A program made the translations under genes and the position numbers. A stretch of DNA of 39,866 nt from positions 189,231-229,096 of the forward strand of contig NW_014577259.1 in NCBI RefSeq assembly GCF_000485595.1, written 5' to 3'. Positions within the stretch are counted from its first letter, which is position 1, and each line of letters starts with the position of its first letter. This document shows positions 31,631 to 39,866 of the stretch, in pieces. The stretch comes from Priapulus caudatus. Lineage: Eukaryota; Priapulida; Priapulimorpha; Priapulimorphida; Priapulidae. Under the pieces are notes generated by a model. The model was given only the letters and a program-made list of their open reading frames with translations. It was not told where the DNA came from and did no database searches.

Positions 31631-32162
31631 AAACTCGAAAATACGAAGTACCTGCATGAGTGCCTGCGAAAAAAATAAGCAGCAAGTTGAGCATTTATAC
31701 CTTTCAGCAGTAGTCATGTACGACGCTTTTGTCTCTCCTTCGAAGCAAAATTTGTTTTAATAGAACTAACAAAAATAGTCGACAATACAGCTAGAAAAAT
31801 AGCGGTCAAAATGCAAATTCAACATGCAGTTTGTAAGGTGTCTACCGTCACCTACGAGTCGAAGCCATTCTACAGCCTACAACCTAGGATTCACACTCAG
31901 GCTTCGACCTAGGATTCCCGGCAAGCCCAGGCAAGGCCACGGCTGCCAACATATATAAGGACCGCCTGGGATCAACTCGTGTGCTCCATTCTACCAGACG
32001 GCCAGGACACCGACCGACGTAAGGATCAAACCCTTACAAGTTGATGGATGAGCAGTGAACGGCATATAGCGCCACCTCGCGGACATTTCTTAAAATAATA
32101 AATAATTTTAATTGTAATTTTAAACTTTTTTATTTTGTGTAATTTTTTTTTTTGGGACCTTG
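31631..32162. other. Intergenic, no gene recognised
   Basis: It holds T and A runs near 32090-32150 and otherwise no signal. It lies between two related repeat ends, so it could be the body of a second degenerate copy. Confidence 0.4.
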
Positions 32163-32290
32163 CCTTTAGGCATCGTAACATGCTGATTAAGAATATATAT
32201 GGTGTTGGGGGTGAGCTCTTACGGGGAGGGAAAAGATAGTCAGAAAGACAGACACAAAAACAGGCTCGCCCTTTATATAAGAGATAATAG
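32163..32290 (+). mobile_element. Second copy of the interspersed repeat 3' end
   Basis: GAATATATATGG, GTGAGCTCTTACGG, CAGAAAGACAGACAC and CTTTATATAAGAGATAATAG parallel GAATATACC, GACCTAGCTCTTACTGG, CAGACACTGACAGACAG and the final AGATAAATA at 31530-31625. Confidence 0.5.
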
Positions 32291-33591
32291 AGATCTCGTC
32301 TCATATACTCTGTATGGCGTGTTCATAGCAAGTCGCAAGTCACGAGAACAGCTTACCATAAGAACATTACGCTGTTAGGTTCCCATGGCAACGTTAGCAA
32401 AAGGAACCCGTTTCAAGACAATTGTTCGGGGCAGGCAGTATACAGTACAATTGTGCAAAATGGTATACAGAAAATCAGATATGTAAGTGTAAACCATGGT
32501 TTCAGTTATCATCGCGTCTCACTGCGAGTAAAATAGCGCTTTAATAACAAAAACGGAAAAAACTCGCTCGCTGTTGGAACTGTTCATAAACGAGACAGAA
32601 TTACGCCCTCGGGTGTCTACAGGACTGGAGCGCCTGCCTGCCTACGAAAGCGAACAAAGGTCAAACGGCAACTGGATTTTTTAAATATATGAATGAGCGA
32701 ATGATATAAAATTCGCAAATATATGCACGCGGTCTAAATTCTGATAAACTCAAGCGAAACGTTGTTTACGATGGATTCTTTTAAAATTTCTACGAGTCTT
32801 TTCTACGATAATTTTCTTTAGAGTTTTACATTGGTTACCAGCATATAGCATAACAGAATCGTGCCCTTAGCGTGCGTGTTTTTATGTAATGAAGCTAATT
32901 CAGCCATATATATAGATACTTATTTATTTATTAGAATTTACACCGGCAGATTCGGTGACATGGCCTCGGGGCATTAGGGCCAAGGCACTGAGGAGTGAGG
33001 ACAGTGCTCATTCTCGCCCCCCCCCCCTATCGAAAGTTGTGAAAGCGATCCATGTTATGTAAGCCAAACGCGTGACTTACTTAACGTGGTACAGCCAAAA
33101 TGATATAAAAAAAGCCCACTTTAGAACAGAGAGTCAGAGTCGCCTATGCAGATTGTGAGTATGGTTAGGTTGTGTAAACTACTTTGAGTTGTGTATGTAA
33201 ACTACTTTGAGACTGGTAAACTATTTTGATACGGTTGATTGTACTAGTGTATATTGGTACTGTGCTTATTGTTTAGATTACGACCCGTGTACGCGCCATG
33301 CCCCTAGAGGGATTATAGTATTTGTGTATTACTCGGTAAAAGACTAATAGAAATACGTTAGTTGTACGTTACCTCTTGTTTCTGTCATACGTTATTCACG
33401 TCTGTCTATTAATCGTGCTATCTGATGGTAACAATTTACACGCGCCAAAAGTCACGAACCTGGTACACTATACGACACGAGCTTCATTACAAGTGGAGAA
33501 ATTTCCCTCGCCGTCAAACGTACTTGGCGGGTGACTGATTAGTCGCCCGGGGCCATTCCCTGTCTCTATCTATGGCTGAATTAGCTTCATT
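32291..33591. other. Intergenic with a possible retroelement remnant
   Basis: At about 32920-33010 TTATTTATTTATTAG is followed by ACACCGGCAGATTCGG and GGGCATTAGGGCC, then a C10 run. This may be a retroelement end. A TGTGTAAACTACTTTGAG duplication lies at 33172-33215. No gene seen. Confidence 0.35.
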
Positions 33592-33735
33592 ACATGCGTG
33601 TGTGTGTGCGTGTGCTTGTGTGTGTGTGTGCGCGTGCGTGCGTGCGTGCGTGTGTAGGTGTGTGTGTGTCTGTGTGTGTTCGTTCGTTCGTGCGTGCGGC
33701 GTGCATGCGTACGTGCGTGTACGTGTATTCACCGA
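33592..33735 (+). repeat. TG/CGTG microsatellite
   Basis: Interrupted (TG)n and (CGTG)n with a short (CGTT)n. Cysteine/valine and histidine/threonine frames are artefacts. Confidence 0.87.
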
Positions 33736-33858
33736 GACGGTATATACACTTTGACAACAGACAGCGTCGTTGCTTTCTCGGGCATTAGCACCGCGCCTAC
33801 TGAGTACTCCGCTCACTGTTCCGCTTCCGGACAGCCGGAATCGGCGAAAATCAAAACG

Positions 33859-34162
33859 CAGTGGCTACGGGTACGCCAGCCGTCGGTCGTTGAAGCCCTT
33901 TTTTGGCGTTAGGGTTAGGGTTAGGGTTAGGATTAGGGTTAGGGTTAGGTTTAGGGTTATGGTTAGGGTTAGGTTTAGGGTGTAGGGTTAGGGTTCTAAG
34001 GCTCATCTAAACTCCTCAAAATCGTGTAAATTTATTCCAAGCGTTATTTCGAAATCTAGCGCCACCGCCGCCATCTTTGTCTCGTTAAGTATGAAAGCGA
34101 ATGGACTCCCGTACCCGTAGCCTCGAGACATTAAGATACGGCTGGCGTACCCGTAGCCACTG
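33859..34162. repeat. Perfect 25-bp inverted repeat enclosing telomere repeats
   Basis: CAGTGGCTACGGGTACGCCA begins the left copy (33859-33883), and its exact 25-base complement is at 34138-34162. Outside, AATCAAAACG occurs in the same orientation on both sides. Inside, 33907-33993 is an interstitial TTAGGG array with a few variant units. The 144 bases between the array and the right arm include ACGGGTACG-related words (CCCGTACCCGTAGCC at 34108), so the motif is present three times. Confidence 0.78.
34067..34077 (-). promoter_or_regulatory. YY1-like motif
   Basis: GCCGCCATCTT reads AAGATGGCGGC on the minus strand, a full match to the YY1 core often found near animal transcription starts. No transcript start is known here, and one such site by itself is weak evidence. 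Confidence 0.25.
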
Positions 34163-34360
34163 CCAAATCAAAACGACGAACAAGGCGAATGTTTCACTGG
34201 GCGGTGCACAGTACGTCGCGCACACATTACGTGACGTCGTCGACAGCAGCAGCGAAGAGCCACGAATACCACCACCCTTCAACTAGCAACCTCCGAAATT
34301 ACATCTTTCTCGTGCGACGCGCACACACGACCACCGCTCGCCGATACGTTGCTAAGGTAA

Positions 34361-34418
34361 TATCAAGAGCGTATTAAGACGGTTTTGATAAAGCATCCTA
34401 CTTAATACGCTCTTGATA
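34361..34418. repeat. Hairpin with 18-bp perfect stem, TATCAAGAGCGTATTAAG
   Basis: 34361-34378 pairs exactly with 34401-34418 across 22 bases. The stem matches the palindrome at 29147 at most positions. No direct repeat is seen at the flanks. Confidence 0.72.
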
Positions 34419-34737
34419 ATATACGACTCACAAAAAGACGCGATGTAATGAAACGTTCTTCGATCGCGGGAAACGTGGGTAGACAGGGAGGATGAGAACG
34501 TCGCAGCGAGCCTATGTAGACACCCGGGCTTCACTACACGTTAACCGTAGGTGCCCGTGCCCAGTCCCCTGTCCTATACTGAGCTAAGCGACGGGCGTAT
34601 GCGAGTATTAAGCGAATCACTCTGCTGACTATACAGCTTAATTATTAAACGTTACAAATTCCGAGGAAGCTGACTAAGGCACGAAGGATCGTTGTCATAT
34701 AATGGCGTATAATATGTACCCGAGGTAACTATTTGAT
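34419..34737. other. Intergenic, no gene recognised
   Basis: Ordinary sequence between a hairpin and a telomere-like array. Confidence 0.4.
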
Positions 34738-34824
34738 ATGGTTAGGGTTAGGGTTAGGGTTAGGGTGTTAGGGTTAGGGTTAGGGTGTTAGGGTTAGGGT
34801 TAGGGTTAGGGTTAGGGTTAGGGA
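34738..34824 (+). repeat. Interstitial telomeric repeat array
   Basis: About a dozen TTAGGG units with two GTG insertions (GGGTGTTAGGG). It has the same orientation as the array at 33907, 0.8 kb away, and is purer than the other telomere-like patches. Confidence 0.92.
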
Positions 34825-35089
34825 GTAGGCGTAGGCGACATACTCGCCGACACCTCGGGTACTACATATACGACAACAACCCCTTCAGCCTGACTAATGC
34901 TATTGTAAGCGGGCGAAACCCCACACGCCAGGGAAAGTTATGGCAATGCGAGAACGCAACCGGTGGCAGGAGAATGTATGAAACAGGGACGGGAGAGTCA
35001 GCGGCGGGACGGAGGTCAAAGAGAGCCGTGACTCGAGATGGCGCTGTCTAGCTGGAAGCCCGGTCATGAATCCCCGAATCCTTGCGCAT
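34825..35089. other. Intergenic, no gene recognised
   Basis: Purine-rich, GC-moderate sequence leading to the LTR candidate. No feature supported. Confidence 0.4.
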
Positions 35090-35544
35090 TGTGACAGCTA
35101 GCCTAGACACTGACTGACCAGATGATCTATGACATCAGGGCCAGAATCGACCATGGAGTCACGCCAAGTGCGCACCGCGCATCCCGCCACCATATTAGGT
35201 AGCAGGAGATAGCAGTAGGAATCCGCACTCTGCCGTGTTCGGGAGGGCCGGTTGGTCTGAAGGGGAGCGAAAGGAGATCTGTGACGTAAGGGAAGAAACG
35301 CGATCGCGGGACTGGGGCGCGACGTATATATGGTGGAAGCCATCGCTTCTCGAGGTTGGACCAGCCATCCGCTGAGAAAGGTGTAGTGTGTAGTAACCGC
35401 TCTTGCTTTCGGTAGTGCACGGAGACTTTATATGTATTGTATTAGAGATTGAGTAAACACCAGTGAACATTACTCTTGTCTTGCCTTATCTATATCAGTC
35501 TACTACAGACCTTCTACTAAGGTAGTGCGAATCACGTGTCTACA
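35090..35544 (+). mobile_element. Candidate LTR of a retrotransposon
   Basis: It starts TGTGACAGCTAGCC and ends GTCTACA (TG...CA termini), 455 bases. Just after it, at 35546, TGGTGCAGGACCAGTCGA fits the position and TGG start of a tRNA primer-binding site, though I cannot match it to a particular tRNA. Internally there is a TATATATGG at about 35320 as a possible TATA box and a GAGTAAACACCAG region as a possible end of R. No second LTR is recognised to 39866, so the element is truncated, solo-like, or not an LTR. Confidence 0.45.
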
Positions 35545-35597
35545 TTGGTGCAGGACCAGTCGAATTTGGGTATTCTTTTGCCAAACAACGAACTATA

Positions 35598-36209
35598 AAG
35601 GTACTACAGCTATACGATGCACGAGAGTCGAGAGAAACACTGAGTGAAGACAGCTGTAACGATGAAGAAGAAGAAGAAGAAAAAGAAGGAGGGAGAAGAA
35701 GAAGAAGAGCAGAGAAGAAAAGAAGAAATGAAGAGAAGAGAAGAGAAGTAGAGAAGAAGATTGTGACATTCGTTATGCAGAGTTTCGCCATACGAGCAAA
35801 ATGTATGGAAATGCATAGGGACAGTGATATGCAGCTGCAAATAGCGCGTATAAGCCAGAACATTCGCAATGGTACGACCTGGCTATGGGAGAAGCAGGGA
35901 CGACGCAGAAACACGCGCGATTCACTTACACGCAAGAACCGACAGGAAGCAGCTGATGCCGGACAGCGACAATATAGCGAGATATCCGTTGAAAAGACAA
36001 CAAACGATCAAGGGGAGAGTTCGAGGCGGGTGAGTGAAACAAGTTCTTGTGTCGGCATAAATAGATTTCGTATTAAACTAGCTTGCAAAGGTACGAGCGT
36101 ATTACTTAGCGAAATAGTAAAGCACTTTTCTCCACCTATAACGGTTACCGCCACTATCCCCTCCACCACCCTCAACATCAGATTATTTTATTACGTTAGC
36201 CATGACTGA
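35598..36209 (+). CDS. Short open frame after the LTR candidate, gag-like position
   Basis: The frame is open from a stop at 35595-35597 to the stop ending at 36209 (about 203 codons). Its first in-frame ATG is at 35775. The first third is an acidic then basic stretch derived from a GAA-rich simple repeat. The later part includes IRAKCMEMHRDSDMQLQIAR and is hydrophilic. Its position just after a primer-binding-site-like sequence is where gag would begin. No zinc knuckle, protease or reverse transcriptase follows, so if it is a retroelement it is incomplete. It could be a chance frame. Confidence 0.25.
   Translation, partial: KVLQLYDARESRETLSEDSCNDEEEEEEKEGGRRRRRAEKKRRNEEKRREVEKKIVTFVMQSFAIRAKCMEMHRDSDMQLQIARISQNIRNGTTWLWEKQGRRRNTRDSLTRKNRQEAADAGQRQYSEISVEKTTNDQGESSRRVSETSSCVGINRFRIKLACKGTSVLLSEIVKHFSPPITVTATIPSTTLNIRLFYYVSHD
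35660..35760 (+). repeat. GAA-rich purine tract
   Basis: (GAA)n interrupted by GGAGGGA and AGAGAAG blocks, about 100 bases. It contributes the charged stretch of the overlapping frame. Confidence 0.85.
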
Positions 36210-36599
36210 ATTACCTATAGAAACGATGGCATGTGTTACACGTGAAGTTATTAAACCTTCACTGGACAGCGTGGTAGAGGGTCTTGATTTCGGGTTACAA
36301 GTTTTCTGAAATGCGTAGAATGCCCGAATTCCCGAGACAAGGCATATAGTCTTAAGGAAATAAGTCGAGGTGCTAGGTAGACGCACAGGTTAGTGCAAGG
36401 GCCTGGGATATACGCCCTCGGACTCGCTGAGGTAGTCCACGAACAGAATCGTGGGATAGAGAGCGAGAGTAGTGAGGTAGGGGCACAGGAAGATTTACGC
36501 CCGTTAGCAGAACGGAACTGAACCCCATATGGAACTGGACTCTGCCTGCACGCCATACATATCGCCAGATATATGTACATAACGACCTCGCCACTGTAC
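36210..36599. other. Intergenic or decayed element body
   Basis: No domain recognised in any frame. It may belong to the retroelement that begins at 35090, but there is no direct evidence. Confidence 0.35.
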
Positions 36600-36633
36600 G
36601 CTCTCTTCCCCCCTTCTCTCTCCCCTCTCCCTT

Positions 36634-36682
<49 letters not shown>

Positions 36683-36690
36683 GCTATTTG
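36600..36690 (+). repeat. CT microsatellite
   Basis: (CT)n with CCCTCTCC interruptions, then a pure (TC)n of about 35 bases. Confidence 0.88.
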
Positions 36691-36997
36691 CCTATCTCTA
36701 GTTAATTAAACTACGTGACTGCCAATTTCGAAGGCGTAACCATTTAGAGCCAGGCGAGTAAGGATGTCAGTTTATTACGGGAGTCTATAGTAATGACATA
36801 GCAAGCGAAGTTGGACCATCACGGCCAGGCACACGCGCTGTCAGCACTTTGCCGTCTGTAGACAAAGCACGCGCGCCCAGATGGATATCCCACCTCCAAC
36901 TATAATCATATCCTAGGGTATCAGAGAAAACATCGGAGTTAGTGATAATCATGTCCCCAGCCCTTCGAGCCACCGTAGTTTCGCGCCTACGTCGCTT
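36691..36997. other. Intergenic, no gene recognised
   Basis: No signal supported. Confidence 0.4.
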
Positions 36998-37312
36998 GTT
37001 ACCTCCGCCAGGGGCGTGGCCGAGGTTATGTTTTCACCGGCGAGTTTTTGAGTGTTGGTTTGTGTGTTTGTGTGTTACCATGCACGTTTCAGTTCACTTC
37101 CGCTAGGTGCGCTGGCTGTAGACTTACAAACACGCAAACACAGGCTAAGGGGCAACCACAGTCCTCCCCCACATGCACGCTCGCACTAATCCGGATCCAA
37201 TTAATTATTCAATTAATTAATTAATTAATAAAAAATTTCACATTGAGAGAATTCAGCTGCCTTGGCGGAGGTCTGTGCTCTCCGAGTGCTCTAGTTTATT
37301 ATATAATACCCA
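36998..37312. mobile_element. Interspersed element of the CCTCCGCCAAGG class, third copy
   Basis: It starts TTACCTCCGCCAGGGGCGTG and GGTTATGTTTTCACCGGCG. A GTGTTTGTGTG region and a TCCGGATCCAATTAATTATT tract follow. It ends CCTTGGCGGAGGTCTGTGCT and CTCCGAGTGCTCTAG. It is in the same orientation as 12425-12950 and opposite to 7561-7945, and it is the shortest full-length-looking copy (315 bases). Confidence 0.75.
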
Positions 37313-38515
37313 TTTTATAGATGCTTATCTAAATGCTTCAATACCGTACGACCCCCTATTGCTGCTGCTTTACGATACGGGAGATGGTGTGCAGAGAATG
37401 TCATGTACGCGAGACAAATAAAGCTAAGTCGTGTCACATTAGCTACAGATAAGCTCGCGTGCGCTGCGGACGACGATGAAAATTTCTGCAGCAGATTGAC
37501 AGCATTCATTAGAAGCCGACGCCTACCCTACCGCAGCAGCTGTTGCACTACTACTATTATTGTCAAAACTAATATTGCCACTACTACTGCTGATGATGAT
37601 GATGATGACGACGACGACGACGCCGACGACACCGATGATGATGATGCTAATGTTGTTTTTGTTGCTGCTGCTGATGATGATAATAACACAGATGCTGCTC
37701 CTGCTCCTAATGCTGCTGCTGATAATGAGACGATGATGCTATCGCAGTCGCCGCCGCCGCCGCCAAATCACAGACAAATAGACGGAGGGAGAAGACAGCC
37801 GCAAAGCTTCGCAGTGAATATAATAAACCATACAAAAACAGAAATGGCCCCTCAAGTCGGCATTCCTTTCAGATTCATTTCTTTTTACAGTAACCTCATA
37901 TGACCGAACGTGAACCGTGTGTGAGTCAACGAACTATAAATTACCATCAGAAGACATCAAAGCTACTTATCCTGCGGGCGGGAAAGGTTATCCGGCAGGG
38001 CCTTTGCATTATCGCGATCAAAACGGAACAAAATGTCTATAAAAGCAAAGAGTACATAAAAGCATTTCGTGGAGACAGCTCGATATTAGTTTTTAGAGTT
38101 GCATGTCTGCATGCTCTCGTTGTATAACATAAACTTTTTTCTTACACTGTTGTGAAATTGTGATATCAGTTAGCTAACCGTTTATGTCGGTTACATTAGT
38201 GTTGATTTCTATTTGATAGATACAACAGTTAAGGGTCGAGCAGTTTATAAGCTCTTTATCTAAACATTTTCTTTATCTTGTTGTCATGTCTTCGACTCTT
38301 GACTGCCCGAAGAATTTTAGTATCAACTGCTTTATAGTGGTCGCGGCAGCTGAGGCATAAATTATCGCACTTAAACGTCATAAACATCCATTCGTACAAC
38401 GTTCGTTGAACACTTTATCACGTTGTGCCCCCGGCAGCAAACCAATTTTCCTTAACAAGCAAACCGAGGTAATATACTCAAAATAACCATGCGGAAGGAG
38501 GAGACCACGTAAGCC
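37313..38515. other. Intergenic with GAT/GAC microsatellite
   Basis: A (GATGAT/GACGAC)n tract lies at about 37580-37640, with more degenerate GATGATGAT and GCTGCT words to 37740. It creates an Asp-rich plus-strand frame of 166 codons (37403-37903) that has no recognisable family outside the repeat. No gene is supported in the rest. Confidence 0.5.
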
Positions 38516-39267
38516 ATCAACACGACACCAACGGGGATTTCAGATAGGTGCGTGTTGCCTCGTCTAATGCCGGATATCGACGCAGGCGAGTTTTTGCCGC
38601 AAAATCGAGCCGCAATTTCCTATTCACTGATGACGACGATTGTTGGACGATAATGTTGTTGGCGAGTTGTTCTGCTGTAAAGTGTAGTTTGCAGATGTTA
38701 CAAATGGTAGTTGGGTGATTGGAAATGTCGCGACGGTGGTTGCATAATTGGTAGTCGGCGGCAGCGCGTTTGATGTAGTATGGATGATGGAGATGAGAAA
38801 CGGTTGAGAGAGAGTTGTTGTGCATGTGTGCAGCGGGTGTGGTTGTCCGCGCGCGCGCGCGACTTTCTTTGTTAAAAATGTATAAATGGATAGCTAGAAA
38901 TGTATAAATGGAAGGTTGAGAGAGAAAAGGAACGTGAGTGTGCGAGACACGCGGCTGCGTGCCTCTGTGCGCGCGCATGTTGGGTCGAGAAACAATAATA
39001 CTATTTGCTAAACACACCCTGATATCTAAGGAAGCGGGAACGGCGCCGAACACACATACACACACACGCACACGCACGCACGCACGCGCGCGCGCGCACA
39101 CTATATTATCCAGGCACAGGTCCATGAATAGACGTAAGAAGCGCGTATATATGAGCATTCGCCGGGAAGCTATGGCGGCAACAACGACGCGTAGCGGAAA
39201 TCAACGTGCGTGCGCTGATCATCGCGGCAAACAGGACGATGACGTCAGCACGGTTTCAGCGCCGCGC
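38516..39267. other. Unassigned sequence with microsatellites
   Basis: A 213-codon minus-strand frame (38517-39158) runs through (CG)n and (CA)n patches at 38851-38861 and 39052-39100, and is not recognised. A TGACGTCA palindrome (CRE-type) occurs at about 39239-39246. No gene supported. Confidence 0.45.
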
Positions 39268-39615
39268 ACAAGTCTTGTCGCACAAGTCTTGTCGCACAAG
39301 TGTTGTCGCACACGTCTTGTCGCACACAAGTCTTGTCGCACAAGTGTTGTCGCACACGTCTTGTCGCACAAGTATTGTCGCACACAAGTCTTGTCGCACA
39401 AGTGTTGTCGCACACGTCTTGTCGCACACAAGTCTTGTCGCACAAGTGTTGTCGCACACGTCTTGTCGCACACAAGTCTTGTCGCACAAGTCTTGTCGCA
39501 CAAGTCTTGTCGCACACAAGTCTTGTCGCACAAGTCTTGTCGCACACAAGTCTTGTCGCACACAAGTCTTGTCGCACAAGTCTTGTCGCACAAGTGTTGT
39601 CGCACACAAGTGTTG
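39268..39615. repeat. Higher-order array of ACAAGTCTTGT palindromes
   Basis: About 23 units of 14 or 16 bases: ACAAG-T-CTTGT (an interrupted palindrome) plus CGC or CGCAC. Variants ACAAGTGTTGT and ACACGTCTTGT alternate in a trimer of about 44 bases that recurs at least three times. Because 14 is not a multiple of three and the unit lacks stops, several long frames are open on both strands; these are not proteins. Confidence 0.9.
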
Positions 39616-39714
39616 GTAATGTTGTCGCACGTCATGTAGGCGCCGGTTGTCTGTTAAACGCGGCGTTATATTCTCACGACATGCACCAAATGCACTGTAT
39701 ATCCTCTCGACCGT
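39616..39714. other. Short unique spacer
   Basis: It retains one more TTGTCGCAC word just after the array (39624-39632), then unique sequence. No gene. Confidence 0.4.
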
Positions 39715-39866
39715 TCCTCAACCTCGCCCTCAGGTTCCCTCTCACGCGCTCTTCTACGCTCGTTTCTTCTCTCGTTCTTTCACTCACTCTCTCTCTCTCT
39801 ATCTCTCTCTCTCTCTCTCTCTCTCGCTCTCTCTCGCTCTCTCGCTCTCTCTCTCTATCTCTCTCT
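39715..39866 (+). repeat. CT microsatellite at window end
   Basis: Pyrimidine-rich sequence becoming (CT)n from about 39785, cut by the window edge. Confidence 0.88.

Noticed and set aside
37403-37903. Asp-rich 166-codon plus frame
   Set aside because: The Asp run is a GAT/GAC microsatellite; flanking residues show no family.
38517-39158. 213-codon minus frame
   Set aside because: It crosses two CA/CG microsatellites and shows no domain.
39268-39615. Possible CRISPR-like array
   Set aside because: There are no unique spacers; units are contiguous 14-16 base repeats, and the DNA is animal.
39206-39635. Repeated LSHK/SCRT/LVAH peptides on plus and LCDKTCVRQ peptides on minus
   Set aside because: The 14-base palindromic unit is open in all frames on both strands, so the peptides are artefacts and not a repeat protein.

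Overview
This window is animal (metazoan) nuclear DNA, probably from a marine invertebrate. It has short runs of the TTAGGG/CCCTAA telomere motif at internal positions, dense microsatellites and minisatellites, several foldback or MITE-type transposons, a candidate LTR retrotransposon, and one GC-rich exon-like stretch bounded by GT/AG splice signals. I see no bacterial-style operon, no rRNA or tRNA gene, no CRISPR array and no complete protein-coding gene. Most long open frames here are translations of repeats such as GGTGGCGGGT, TTC, CT or CGCA arrays.

Layout. 1-4993 (block A1): G-rich minisatellite, a telomere-like patch, a second minisatellite, about 1.9 kb of unassigned sequence, then a degenerate TCGTACAG tandem array. 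4994-5157: the same minisatellite family in the opposite orientation. 5158-7560: left arm of a large inverted repeat. 7561-7945: an interspersed element of the CCTCCGCCAAGG class. 7960-11865: a GT microsatellite, the exon-like stretch (7987-8243, spectrin-repeat-like), GC-rich sequence and long polypyrimidine tracts. 11866-11890: 25 Ns, a scaffold gap. 11891-12950: polypyrimidine, ATT repeats and another interspersed element. 12950-15541: right arm, the reverse complement of the left arm but differing mostly by small indels. 15542-15756: minisatellite. 15757-20749 (block A2): a copy of block A1 that appears exact. 20750-39866: intergenic sequence with many separate repeats.

The A1/A2 duplication, the inverted arms and the gap are best read together. 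One copy lies on each side of the N gap, the direct copies look identical, and the inverted copy carries an indel-rich divergence typical of unpolished long reads. An assembly fold-back or false duplication is therefore at least as likely as real genome structure.

The best biological leads are in the right-hand third. They are an array of eight CACGTG E-boxes locked to an 11-bp register (26350-26443), a 101-bp foldback transposon with 34-bp perfect inverted repeats and a perfect 9-bp target duplication (21855-21973), a 715-bp MITE with 50-bp inverted repeats (28071-28785), two hairpins sharing a stem sequence 5 kb apart, telomere repeats flanked by a perfect 25-bp inverted repeat (33859-34162), an LTR candidate followed by a short gag-like open frame (35090-36209), and a higher-order array of ACAAGTCTTGT palindromes (39268-39615). 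I did not find a convincing new multi-gene system.
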